Assembly (NCBI GenBank): GCA_016789955.1
Contig: JAEUPB010000074.1
Location: forward strand, 38,098 to 102,097
Reading direction: 5' to 3'
DNA: 64,000 nucleotides
Source: Rubrivivax sp.
GTDB taxonomy: Bacteria; Pseudomonadota; Gammaproteobacteria; Burkholderiales; Burkholderiaceae_C
Part shown: piece by piece, positions 35,043-43,566 of the stretch
Position numbering within the stretch: position 1 is the stretch's first letter
Layout of the letters: every line of letters begins with the position of its first letter
Made by a program: the position numbers and the translations under genes
Notes under the pieces: generated by a model
What the model saw: only the letters and a program-made list of their open reading frames with translations
What the model was told of the DNA's origin: nothing
Databases searched by the model: none

Positions 35043-37076
35043 CTACCAGTCGTGCACGGTCAGTGAACCTGCGTTGAAGTAGTAGACCCGGTTGTCGATC
35101 TGCACGCTGCGGTCGGCGTAGAAGTCGGTGCCACCGAGGGCACCGGGGATCAACGCGCGCGAGGAGTCCAGCCTGCGCGCCGCATGATCGATCTCGATGC
35201 GCTGCAGGCCGGTGCTGGGCGTGACGGTGTAGTCGGCGCGCAGCAGCAGCGGCAGCGCCACCCGCGTGCGCGTGGCCTGCGTGAGGATGTCGATGCCGTG
35301 GCGTGACACATCCAGCCCGGACTGGCTCGGTGCCCCGCCCCACGTGCGGCTGTCCACCTGGCGCGGGCGGGTGGGATCGGTGAGGTCGATCAGCGCCACC
35401 TTCACCCCGCTGACCTGCCCGCGCGCATCGGCATCGTGCCCCACGCCCAGCAGCAGCGATTCGGTGATCGGGAACAGGTAGTCCGAGTAGCCGCTGACCT
35501 CGAGCTCGCCCACGGTCCTCGGGTCGGCCGGGTTGGACAGGTCGAGCACGTACAGCGGGTCGGTGCGCTGGAAGGTCACGACGTAGCCGCGGCTGCCGAT
35601 GAAGCGCACGCCGTACACCTGCTCGCGCGGCTTGCCCAGCGTCGCCGGACGCTGCGCGTTGGGCAGCGTGGAGACCACCTGCAGCGTCTGGTCGGAGGCC
35701 CGCTCGCGCAGGATGGTCAGCTGCGCGGGAGACGGCTCGACACCCGCGGTCGCACCGGCCGGGCCCCAGCCGACGCTGGCGGTGTAGGTCAGCACGCGCA
35801 GGTCGCCGTTCCACTCACTCATGCGGTAGGACTTGCGCTGCACGTCCCAGCCGAGGTGGCCCTGGGCTTCACCGCTGCCCCGGTAGGCCAGCACGCCGCC
35901 ATCGAACGCGAACTTGTGCAGGTCGGTGGTGATGCCCGCGGGCAGCCGCGCGATCAACGCGTTCGTGGCCGTGTAGGCATAGCGCGTCGTGGCCACGTAG
36001 AGGCTCGAGGGCGACATGTACATCGCCTCGCTGCCGCCGGCGAAGCAGCGCGTGGTGCGGGTCGGCGCGGCGCCGGAGAGGTCGACCACGGTGAACACCG
36101 TGATGTCGATGCCGGTCGAGGCGTTCTTCGGCTGCACGTAGCAGTCGGTCTCGGCCACCAGCGGTTGCCGGGCGCCGCCGTTGATGCGCAGCGTCGGCAG
36201 CACGTCAGCCGCCGTGAGGCGCGCCACCAGTGCGTCGCGGTCGACCTGCGGGGCGTTCACCGGCAACGCGTCGACCGCCAGCTGCGGCGCATGCTGCGTG
36301 ACGAGGATCAGCCGGCTGCCGATCAGGCGGCTGCCGACGAGACGGCCGTCGATGGCCCACCGCTCCAGCAACGCGGGAGCCGCCGGATTGGCGGTGTTCA
36401 CGAGGTCCACGTGCACCGTGGCCGCTGTCGCGTTCGGAAAGGGCAGCAGCATCGCGCACACGTCGCCGCCGCAGTTCCAGGGCATGAAGGTCTGGCTCTC
36501 GCCGATCACCGCGGCGCGCTGCGATGCCGACGCCCACAGCATGCCGCGGGACACGGCCATCGCCTCGGCATCCATCGTCACGTCCAGGCTGCCCGCGGCG
36601 CTGACGCTGCCGTCGGCCGCGCGGCGCCAGGCCTTCAGCGTGGCCGCCGGCTTGCCGATGCCCGGCGAGCGTGTGTTGGCCAGTGCCCAGATCACCGTGC
36701 CGTCGGTCTTGATCGTGTCGTCCTCGTCGACGCCTGCCTCCTGCACCACCGTGCCCGAGCGGCTGCCGGTGTCCTCACCCGCCGTCGGGGCGGCGGCCGT
36801 GGCGGCGATGCCCGTGACGAAGAGGACATCGGGCGTGGCCTGGCGCTGCGCGAGCCGATCCGCCAGACGGGTCTTCACGTAGGCCAGCAGTTCGCCCGGC
36901 TTCGAAGCCGACAGCGCGCCTTCCGTGCGGGCGCCATCGGCCGGCTGCTGCGGGGCTGGCGACCCGCCGCCACCACCGCCGCCGCAGGCCACGAGCACGG
37001 CGGTCATCAGTGCCACGGAGATCAACGTCGCCGACCAGCGCAGCGGCATCGGGGAACGGGGGCGGGATCGTGTCAT
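35043..37076 (-). CDS. Beta-propeller lipoprotein (PF09826 type)
   Basis: 677 residues from the ATG at 37076 (AAGGA upstream). A lipoprotein signal ends in MTAVLVAC at residue ~31 followed by a glycine run. The body matches bacterial secreted beta-propeller proteins: EAGVDEDDTIKTDGTVIWAL, GSEAMYMSPSSLYVATTRYAY, VRFIGSRGYVVTFQRTDPLYVLDLSNPADP and GVKVALIDLTDPTRPRQVD are repeating blades. It is expected at the outer membrane or cell surface. The enzymatic role, if any, is unknown. Its promoter overlaps that of the divergent DUF6502 gene. Confidence 0.85.
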   Translation of the reverse strand: MTRSRPRSPMPLRWSATLISVALMTAVLVACGGGGGGGSPAPQQPADGARTEGALSASKPGELLAYVKTRLADRLAQRQATPDVLFVTGIAATAAAPTAGEDTGSRSGTVVQEAGVDEDDTIKTDGTVIWALANTRSPGIGKPAATLKAWRRAADGSVSAAGSLDVTMDAEAMAVSRGMLWASASQRAAVIGESQTFMPWNCGGDVCAMLLPFPNATAATVHVDLVNTANPAAPALLERWAIDGRLVGSRLIGSRLILVTQHAPQLAVDALPVNAPQVDRDALVARLTAADVLPTLRINGGARQPLVAETDCYVQPKNASTGIDITVFTVVDLSGAAPTRTTRCFAGGSEAMYMSPSSLYVATTRYAYTATNALIARLPAGITTDLHKFAFDGGVLAYRGSGEAQGHLGWDVQRKSYRMSEWNGDLRVLTYTASVGWGPAGATAGVEPSPAQLTILRERASDQTLQVVSTLPNAQRPATLGKPREQVYGVRFIGSRGYVVTFQRTDPLYVLDLSNPADPRTVGELEVSGYSDYLFPITESLLLGVGHDADARGQVSGVKVALIDLTDPTRPRQVDSRTWGGAPSQSGLDVSRHGIDILTQATRTRVALPLLLRADYTVTPSTGLQRIEIDHAARRLDSSRALIPGALGGTDFYADRSVQIDNRVYYFNAGSLTVHDW

Positions 37077-37086
37077 CGGGTCGTCC

Positions 37087-37115
37087 TTGAACTTCGGAAC
37101 AATGCGTGGGATAAT
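37087..37115 (+). promoter_or_regulatory. Sigma-70-like promoter for the DUF6502 gene
   Basis: TTGAAC (37087-37092), a 17-base spacer and GATAAT (37110-37115) form a near-consensus promoter, unusual in so GC-rich a background. It points to the DUF6502 start at 37172. Its -10 region overlaps that of the opposite promoter. Confidence 0.65.
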
Positions 37116-37140
37116 ATTCCACGTTTTGATCGAGCCGCAA
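37111..37140 (-). promoter_or_regulatory. Sigma-70-like promoter for the beta-propeller gene
   Basis: On the minus strand TTGCGG (37140-37135), 18 bases, then TATTAT (37116-37111) face the beta-propeller start at 37076. The -10 hexamer shares five bases with the opposite GATAAT, so the two promoters should exclude each other. Confidence 0.5.
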
Positions 37141-37171
37141 CCCCCTTGCAACATCCGCTCACCACCACCGC

Positions 37172-38002
37172 ATGAAGGACCGTTCGTCGCTGGTGCTGCA
37201 CGCCGTGCTGCGGCTGTTCAAGCCGCTGGCGCGGCTGCTGCTGCAGAACGGCGTGGGCTACCCGGCGTTCGCCGCGGCCCTGAAGCGGGTGTTCCTCGAG
37301 GCCGCGCGCGACGAACTGGCGGCACGCTCGATGCCGGCCACCGACAGCGCGATCACGCTGCTGTGCGGCGTGCACCGCCGTGACGTGCGCACGCTGTCGC
37401 GCGCACCCGATGCCGCCAGCGCCGGGGACACCGCACGCAAGCCCTTCTCATTGGCCGCGGAGGTGGCCACGCGGTGGCTCTCCGACCGCCGCCACCGCAG
37501 CTCGCGCGGGCAGCTGCGAACGCTGGCACGCGGCGCCGGTGACGACACCTTCGACGCCTTGGTGGCCAGCGTCTCCAGCGACATCCGCCCGCGCGCCGTG
37601 CTCGACGAACTCAAGCGGCTGGGCGTGGCCGAGGAGACGGCCGACGGCCGGGTGCGGCTGCTCGCGCAGAGCTTCGCGCCCCGCCAGGGCTTCGAGGAAC
37701 TCTCGTGGCTGTTCGCCGACAACCTGCATGACCACCTCGCTGCCGCAGCGAAGAACCTGCAGGGCGAGGGCAACTTCCTCGAGCAGGCGGTGTTCGTCGA
37801 CGAACTCACCGAGGCTTCGGCGGCCGCGATGCAGCAGGCCTCGGTGCAGGCCTGGAAGCAAGCCTTCGGCACGGTCATGGCCCGGGCCCATCTGCACTAC
37901 GAGCAGGATGCTCGCGAGGCCCCGCCCGAGGCGCGCCGGCAACGCGTGCGGTTCGGCGTCTATTTCTTCAACGACACGATGGACGGGAGCGCCTCGACAT
38001 GA
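37172..38002 (+). CDS. DUF6502 family protein
   Basis: 276 residues. The pattern LFKPLARLLLQNGVGYPAFAAALKRVFLEAA, then SAITLLCGVHRRDVRTL, resembles a DNA-binding-like helical region of DUF6502 proteins common in Burkholderiales. The rest is helical with no catalytic motif; it ends with QRVRFGVYFFNDT. It is expressed from a strong divergent promoter and its stop overlaps the start of the next lipoprotein gene (ATGA). A regulatory role is possible but unproven. Confidence 0.78.
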   Translation: MKDRSSLVLHAVLRLFKPLARLLLQNGVGYPAFAAALKRVFLEAARDELAARSMPATDSAITLLCGVHRRDVRTLSRAPDAASAGDTARKPFSLAAEVATRWLSDRRHRSSRGQLRTLARGAGDDTFDALVASVSSDIRPRAVLDELKRLGVAEETADGRVRLLAQSFAPRQGFEELSWLFADNLHDHLAAAAKNLQGEGNFLEQAVFVDELTEASAAAMQQASVQAWKQAFGTVMARAHLHYEQDAREAPPEARRQRVRFGVYFFNDTMDGSAST

Positions 38003-38550
38003 CCCCCTTCAACCGTCTGCGCCGTGGCGCCGCTCTCACGCTGTGCGCGCTGCTGGCACTGACCGCTTCGGGCTGCGGCCCCAGCAGCGGCGGCACAGGC
38101 ACCGGCGAAGGCCTGGTGGCGTTCGGCGCCACCCCGACCAGTGTCTGCACCAGCGCTTTCGCGCCTCAGCTCGGCTGCACGACCAGCGGCAACGTCGGCA
38201 CCCCGTCCGATCCCCTTGCAACCGGAACCACCATGACCCTCTTCGCGGATCTCCCGACCGGCGGCAACGTGGCGGTGACCTTCGAGTCCAACAGCGTGCA
38301 GGTGCGCGCGCGCTGCCAGCGCATCGCGTTCGACGGCGATTGGGGCATCGCCGCCGGCAACGACGCGCGATTCTTCGGCAACTACGTCGTGGAGCCGGCG
38401 GGCCCGCAGGTGCCGGCGTCTGTATCGGTGCAGGCGGTGGGGGCGGGCGAGCTGCAGCTCGTGCTGCGCGAGACCGACGGCCGCGTGGTGCTGGGGCCGG
38501 TGCGCGTGCAGAAGGTGCCGGCACCGGCACCGCAGGCGCCGTGCCCCTGA
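37999..38550 (+). CDS. Putative lipoprotein coupled to DUF6502
   Basis: 183 residues. Signal and lipobox: LTLCALLALTASGC with the cysteine at residue 26. The mature part is beta-rich, with internal cysteines (VCTSAFAPQLGCTTSG, RARCQRIAFDG) and a Pro/Ala tail. No family is recognised. Translational coupling to the DUF6502 gene indicates joint function; similar pairs occur in relatives (from memory). It converges with the small calcium-motif gene. Confidence 0.65.
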   Translation: MTPFNRLRRGAALTLCALLALTASGCGPSSGGTGTGEGLVAFGATPTSVCTSAFAPQLGCTTSGNVGTPSDPLATGTTMTLFADLPTGGNVAVTFESNSVQVRARCQRIAFDGDWGIAAGNDARFFGNYVVEPAGPQVPASVSVQAVGAGELQLVLRETDGRVVLGPVRVQKVPAPAPQAPCP

Positions 38551-38566
38551 GCCACGCTCCTGGGTC

Positions 38567-38944
38567 TCAACGGCCCCAGCGGCCCGGGCGCGAATCGCGG
38601 CGGTTGGGGACGCCGTCACCGTCGCGATCCCAGCGCGGGTTGTAGATGCGGTCGTGGCGGTTCGGGATGCCGTCGCCATCGACGTCCCAGCGCGAGGCCT
38701 GGTGGTAGCGCGGGTGGTACACCGGCACCGGGGCGCGCACCGCCACCGGATACGAGGGTGCCACCACCACCGGCGCAGGCCACACCGGCGCGGCGATCCG
38801 CACCGGGCCCGACGCTATCGTGGCGCTGACCGGACCGGCAATCGTCACCGCCCATTGCACGTCGCCGCGGGCCATTGCCGCGCCGCTGGCGAGCGTTCCG
38901 GTCAACGCCAGGGCTGCCGCCGCGATCCATGTCTGCTTCGTCAT
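38567..38944 (-). CDS. Small exported protein with DxDGDGxPN (thrombospondin-3-like) motifs
   Basis: 125 residues from the ATG at 38944 (AAGGAG upstream). An N-terminal signal peptide ends near ASGAAMA. The C-terminal third has two near-identical units, WDVDGDGIPNRHD and WDRDGDGVPNRRD, the calcium-binding type seen in thrombospondin type 3 repeats, each followed by basic residues. It is probably periplasmic or surface-bound. The middle is Pro/Val-rich. Confidence 0.72.
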   Translation of the reverse strand: MTKQTWIAAAALALTGTLASGAAMARGDVQWAVTIAGPVSATIASGPVRIAAPVWPAPVVVAPSYPVAVRAPVPVYHPRYHQASRWDVDGDGIPNRHDRIYNPRWDRDGDGVPNRRDSRPGRWGR

Positions 38945-39072
38945 TTGTCGCTCCTTCGGTTCGGGGCCCGGACGATCCGGACCTGCATCCCCAACGGACG
39001 ACTCCCACGCCCAGGCGACGTCGTGATGTGACGCGGTCGTAAAGGTCCGTAAAGCGGAACGGCGCCTTCCGC

Positions 39073-39762
39073 TCAGGAGCCTTGCAGGCGGTCGATCCAC
39101 GCGCGCATCGTCCCGGCCAGCTCCTCGATCACGGCGGGGTCCTTGCGGCCGCTGGCCGCACGCACGTGGAACGCGTGGTCGGCATCGTCGACCACCTGCA
39201 GCGTGGCACGCGTGCCGAGGGGCTCGATGGCCTGTCGCAACAACCCGAGATCGGCCAGTTCATCGCGCGTGCCCTGCAGGAACAACATCGGGCCCGGAGC
39301 GTTCACCAGGTGCTTCGCGCGGTCGGTCCCGGGCTTGCCGGCCGGATGCATCGGAAAGCCGAAGAACGCGATTCCGAGCACCCCGTCGAGCGGCCGGGCC
39401 GCATGGGCCTGCGAGGTCATGCGGCCTCCGTAGGACTTGCCTCCGGCCACCATCGGCAGCCCCGGCAGACGCCGGGTGCACTCGGCCACCGCCGCGCGCA
39501 CGGCCAGGTGCGCCACGCCCGGCGGATCGGGGCGCCGGCTGCCTCTCTGCATGAACGGGAACTGGTAGCGCAAGGTCGCGACGCGGCGCCCGGCCAGGGC
39601 CTGCGCGAGGGCCGCCATGAACGGGTGGTCCATGCCGGCACCTGCACCGTGCGCGAACACGTAGGCGGCGTCGGCATCCGCCGGCTCGAGCAGCCGCGCG
39701 TCGAGCGACGTGGGCTCGCTGCCCGCGGGCATCGGCACCGTGAGTGCCTGTTGCGCCGTCAC
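39073..39762 (-). CDS. Alpha/beta hydrolase of the KANSL3/Tex30-like family
   Basis: 229 residues from a GTG (39762) overlapping the stop of the MORN gene. Visible motifs are YVFAHGAGAGMDHPFMAALA, the nucleophile segment MVAGGKSYGGRMTSQAHA (serine in GKSYGG), an Asp in LQGTRDELAD, and the C-terminal His in DDADHAFHV. These fit the dienelactone-hydrolase-like small hydrolases of this family. The substrate is unknown. The coupling to a MORN protein is odd and may be only transcriptional economy. Confidence 0.8.
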   Translation of the reverse strand: MTAQQALTVPMPAGSEPTSLDARLLEPADADAAYVFAHGAGAGMDHPFMAALAQALAGRRVATLRYQFPFMQRGSRRPDPPGVAHLAVRAAVAECTRRLPGLPMVAGGKSYGGRMTSQAHAARPLDGVLGIAFFGFPMHPAGKPGTDRAKHLVNAPGPMLFLQGTRDELADLGLLRQAIEPLGTRATLQVVDDADHAFHVRAASGRKDPAVIEELAGTMRAWIDRLQGS

Positions 39763-41462
39763 GGCGCGCGCCGAACGATGCGGCCGTCGGCCGTGGCCTC
39801 GTTGTTGGCGAAGACGCCCTCGAAACGGTCGCCGTTGGCCCAGGTGAGCGTGCCGCGGCCCTCGCGCTTGCCCTGCTTCCAGCCGCCGACATAGCTCACG
39901 CCGTCGCGGCTGGCCATGCGGCCTTGCCCGTGCGGCAGCCCGCGTTCGAAGTCGCCCTCGTAGACGTCGCCATTGGGGTACTCCATCCGGCCGCGCCCGT
40001 GGGGATCGCCGTCGACATGCGGGCCGATGTAGACGTTGCCGTTGGCGAAGCGCATCCGCCCCTCGCCCTGCGCGCGGCCGTCGACCCAGGGACCCTCGTA
40101 GCGCTGCCCGTCGGGCCACACCAGCGTGCCCAGGCCATGCGGCTGGCCCGCACGGAAATCGCCCTCGTAGCGAGTGCCGTCGCGGTAGCGCATGCGCCCG
40201 GCGCCTTGCGGCACGCCGGCCACCACGTCCCCTTCGTACTGGTTGCCGTTGGCGAAGACCATCGTGCCGCGGCCCCTGGCCACGCCGCGCTCCCATGGAC
40301 CTTCGTAGCGCTGGCCACCGAGCCACAGGTACTCGCCCTGCCCGTGCGGCATGCCCTGCTGGAACTGGCCCTTGTAGACATCGCCCGACGCATAGGTCAT
40401 GCGTCCCTGGCCGTGCGGAACACCGCGCGCCACGGTGCCTTCGTACACGTTGCCGCTGGTGGCCCGCAGCAGGCCGCGACCCTCGGGCTGGTCGTCGACC
40501 CACGTGCCCTTGTAGTACTGGCCGTCGGCCCACTGGAACTCGCCCTCGCCCTGCAGGCGGCCGCGCACGACATCACCCTCGTAGCGATTGCCATTGCGCC
40601 ACGTGAGCCGGCCGCGGCCGGTGTAGGTCTTGCTCGCAGCGTCGTAGCGGAAGCGGCCGACCAGGCGCGAGCCGTCGTCGTGCTGCACGTCGACCACGGT
40701 GTCGGGCAGAGGCAGGCCACCGGGAGGGCCGCCCACGGGCAGCGCCGGCGCGACGGAGGTCGGCTGCGCAGGAGACGACGGCGCCGGCGGCGTCGCGGCC
40801 GACGTCGGCGGGGGCAGTGCCGTGACGGGCGCCCCGATGGCCAGTGGTTGCGCTGGCACCTGGTCGGGCGCCTGCGGCGCGACGGGCATCGGCATGGCGC
40901 CACGCGGCGGCTCCGCGACCGGATTGCGCAGCGGTTCCGCGGCCAGGCGTGGAGTGGCGGGCGGGCCCGCGGGAGCGCTGCCGCCGCGGCAGCGCTCCGT
41001 AGCCAGTTCCCAGGCGCTCTCGGCCTTCAGCCGCAGTGCGTCGGCATCGGCCAGCCGACGTTCGGCCAGGGCGCGATCAGCGAGTTCCTGCAGCGTGAGC
41101 GCGTCGCGCTGGCTGGCCACGCAGCGCTCGCTGCCGCCGAGCTGCACGGTGAGTTCGGCGCGCTGCCGGCGATTGACGGCCACGTTGCGTTCGGCGCGCT
41201 CGCGGGCACGGCCGCTGCACCGGTGCGCGGCTTCGGCCCACTGCTGCAACGCGTCGTCGACGAGACGGGCGCGGCCGGCCACGTCACTGCGCGCGCCTTG
41301 CGCGGCGCGCAGGTCCAGCGCCATGGCGCGGTCGGTATAGGCCGTGCAGTCGGCTTCAGCGGCACCCTGGGCATGCGCGGCGGCGATCGGCAACGCAGCG
41401 CAAACCAGCACCCACGCGATGCGGCGGGCGATGCGCACTCCCTGGTGCACGGGGGCCTTCAT
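39759..41462 (-). CDS. Exported MORN-repeat protein
   Basis: 567 residues. A signal peptide (WVLVCAALPIAAAHA) leads into a helical, cysteine-containing region to about residue 160. A Pro/Ala-rich linker of ~80 residues follows. The rest is twelve tandem 23-residue MORN units of the form GxGxMxYxNGxxYEGxxxxGxPH running to the C-terminus. Bacterial MORN proteins can bind lipids or act as scaffolds; the export signal places this one in the periplasm or outside. The regularity of the repeats suggests recent duplication. Confidence 0.85.
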   Translation of the reverse strand: MKAPVHQGVRIARRIAWVLVCAALPIAAAHAQGAAEADCTAYTDRAMALDLRAAQGARSDVAGRARLVDDALQQWAEAAHRCSGRARERAERNVAVNRRQRAELTVQLGGSERCVASQRDALTLQELADRALAERRLADADALRLKAESAWELATERCRGGSAPAGPPATPRLAAEPLRNPVAEPPRGAMPMPVAPQAPDQVPAQPLAIGAPVTALPPPTSAATPPAPSSPAQPTSVAPALPVGGPPGGLPLPDTVVDVQHDDGSRLVGRFRYDAASKTYTGRGRLTWRNGNRYEGDVVRGRLQGEGEFQWADGQYYKGTWVDDQPEGRGLLRATSGNVYEGTVARGVPHGQGRMTYASGDVYKGQFQQGMPHGQGEYLWLGGQRYEGPWERGVARGRGTMVFANGNQYEGDVVAGVPQGAGRMRYRDGTRYEGDFRAGQPHGLGTLVWPDGQRYEGPWVDGRAQGEGRMRFANGNVYIGPHVDGDPHGRGRMEYPNGDVYEGDFERGLPHGQGRMASRDGVSYVGGWKQGKREGRGTLTWANGDRFEGVFANNEATADGRIVRRAP

Positions 41463-41498
41463 GACTCGGCGCAGGCTCCTCGATGACTGCAGGCGATC

Positions 41499-42662
41499 CT
41501 ACACGCGGACGTAGATCCGTTTCGCATCGAGCCAGCGCGCCAGCGCCCAGTACGCGGCGAGGTTGGCGATGGCGAACAGCAGCGAGCCCAGGCGCGGGTC
41601 GAACGGCGTCAGCGGCTCGAACACCGTGCGGTACAGCCACGGCAGCGGCGTGATATGCCGCGGCAGCCCGCGCTCGTCGAGGCCGTCGGGCCAGCGCACC
41701 AGCGCCAGCACGCGCGGCACGAATCCGCTGGCGACGAACACCACCAGAGCGTTCTTGCCGAAGGCCTCGAGTGCCCGCGTCCACGCGCCGCGCACGCCGT
41801 CGATCTCGACCTTCTGCACGAACAGCGCCAGCAGCAGCAACGCACAGCCGGTGGTCAGCAGCACGTAGCTGCTGGTCCAGATCTTCTTGTTCAGCGGCAT
41901 CACGAGCTGCCACGCGTAGGCGGCAGCGAGCAGCAGCGTGCCTGCCACGAAAAGCCGCACGACCGCCCGCGCTTCCGGGGCGCCGGCGTCCCGCAACGCA
42001 TCGGCCACGAGGTAGCCGAGCAGCACTTGCGCCACCGCGGGCAGCGTGCTCGCCAGGCCTTCGGGGTCGAAGGGCACGCCCTCGCCCTTGTACAGGTGCG
42101 CCGGGCCCAGCAGCGCACGGTCCAGCGCGGTGCCGAACCAGCCTTCCAGGCTGTAGGGATCGGCGCCGGGTGCGGCGGCCGCCACGCAAAGCGCCCAGTA
42201 GCCCACGAGCAGCAGCGCCGCGGCCCATCGAGCACCACGGGTGCCCCACAGCCCGACGATGGCCGCCGCAACGCCCCAGGCCAGCGCGATGCGCTGCAGC
42301 ACGCCCATCACGCGCAGCGTCTCCCAGTGACGCAGCACCAGCTCGCCGGCCTCGTTCCAGCGCACGAACGGCGCGGCGTTCAGCGCCAGGCCGATGCCGA
42401 ACACGATCGCCGTGCGGCGCAGTACCTGGGCCGCGTAGACGCCAGCCCCGGCCTGCAGCCGCATCGGCGCCGTCAGCGCCAGCGCATTGCCCACCGCGAA
42501 GAGAAAGAACGGAAAGACCAGGTCGGTGGTTGTGCAGCCATGCCACTCGGCGTGCGCCAGCGGCGGGTACAGGTGTTTCCAGCTGCCCGGGTTGTTCACG
42601 AGGATCATCAGCGCCACCGCGGCGCCGCGGAACACGTCGAGCGAGACGACGCGGCCGTTCAT
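41499..42662 (-). CDS. NagX-like membrane acetyltransferase (HGSNAT/DUF1624 family)
   Basis: 387 residues with about ten membrane spans. The family signature occurs early: RVVSLDVFRGAAVALMILVNNPGSW, then AEWHGCTTTDLVFPFFLFAVG, with the conserved histidine. Relatives are heparan-alpha-glucosaminide acetyltransferase and bacterial NagX, linked to amino-sugar use. The start overlaps the murQ stop (ATGA), so it is the last gene of the amino-sugar recycling operon. It may acetylate glucosamine or transport the sugar; this is inferred from the family. Confidence 0.82.
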   Translation of the reverse strand: MNGRVVSLDVFRGAAVALMILVNNPGSWKHLYPPLAHAEWHGCTTTDLVFPFFLFAVGNALALTAPMRLQAGAGVYAAQVLRRTAIVFGIGLALNAAPFVRWNEAGELVLRHWETLRVMGVLQRIALAWGVAAAIVGLWGTRGARWAAALLLVGYWALCVAAAAPGADPYSLEGWFGTALDRALLGPAHLYKGEGVPFDPEGLASTLPAVAQVLLGYLVADALRDAGAPEARAVVRLFVAGTLLLAAAYAWQLVMPLNKKIWTSSYVLLTTGCALLLLALFVQKVEIDGVRGAWTRALEAFGKNALVVFVASGFVPRVLALVRWPDGLDERGLPRHITPLPWLYRTVFEPLTPFDPRLGSLLFAIANLAAYWALARWLDAKRIYVRV

Positions 42663-43561
42663 CGCGGCGGAGGTGATGCCAGCGCGTGGTGCACGCTGCC
42701 CTGGGCGGCCTGCAGCAGTTCCTCGGCGCGGTCGGCGCCGACGCCGGCCTTCAGCATCACCACGGCCACCTTCACGCGGCGGCCGGCGGCCTGCAGCGCG
42801 GCGCCTGCGGCCGCTGCGTCGGCACCGGTGGCCAGCATCGTCAGCCGCAGTGCGCGGCGCTCGAGCTTGGCATTGGTGGCGCGCACGTCGACCATCAGGT
42901 TGCCGTAGACCTTGTCCAGCCGCACCATCAGGCTGCTAGAGAAGGCATTCAGCGCGATCTTCTGCGCCGTGCCCGCCTTCAGCCGCGTGCTGCCGGAGAT
43001 CACCTCGGGCCCGGTGTCGAGCACGAGGCCGATCTCGGCATCGCGTGCCAGCGGCGCGTCGGGGCTGTTGGCCAGCCCGATGGTCAGCGCCCCGGCCTCG
43101 CGCGCCGCCTGCAGCGCCCCCATCACGTACGGCGTGGCGCCACTGGCGGCCAGCAGCAGCACGACGTCGCTCGGGCCGGGCACCCGCGCGCGCAGGTCCG
43201 CGGCGCCGCGCACCGCGTCGTCCTCGGCGCCCTCGACGGCCTCGACCAGCGCGCGCGGGCCACCGGCGATCAGCGCCACGGCCCGTTCGGCGGGCCAGTC
43301 GAAGGTCGGCCCGAGCTCGACGCTGTCCAGCGCGCCCAGCCGGCCGCTGGTGCCGGCGCCCACGTACAGCAGCCGCCCGCCGGCCCTGATGCGCGGCTCG
43401 GCCGCATCCACCGCGCGGGCCAACCCCTCGGCCACGGCCTGCACGGCGGCGACGGCGACGAGTTGGTCGTCGACCAGCGCGCGCACGAGGCGGGGCGTGT
43501 CGTAGCGATCCAGCCCGGCGTGCTCGGGATGGATGGTCTCGGTGCGCGGCAGTGTGCTCAT
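42659..43561 (-). CDS. murQ: N-acetylmuramic acid 6-phosphate etherase
   Basis: 300 residues, full length. SIS-fold enzyme that splits MurNAc-6-P into GlcNAc-6-P and lactate. Conserved blocks: LDRYDTPRLVRALVDDQ, AGGRLLYVGAGTSGRLGALDSVELGPTF (with catalytic-type Glu), ASGATPYVMGAL and GPEVISGSTRLKAGTAQKIALN. It sits 5 bp after the GHL10 glycosidase gene and overlaps nagX. With the BadF-type sugar kinase upstream, it makes a MurNAc salvage route likely. Note that no PTS MurNAc importer is present. Confidence 0.93.
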   Translation of the reverse strand: MSTLPRTETIHPEHAGLDRYDTPRLVRALVDDQLVAVAAVQAVAEGLARAVDAAEPRIRAGGRLLYVGAGTSGRLGALDSVELGPTFDWPAERAVALIAGGPRALVEAVEGAEDDAVRGAADLRARVPGPSDVVLLLAASGATPYVMGALQAAREAGALTIGLANSPDAPLARDAEIGLVLDTGPEVISGSTRLKAGTAQKIALNAFSSSLMVRLDKVYGNLMVDVRATNAKLERRALRLTMLATGADAAAAGAALQAAGRRVKVAVVMLKAGVGADRAEELLQAAQGSVHHALASPPPR

Positions 43562-43566
43562 CGTCC

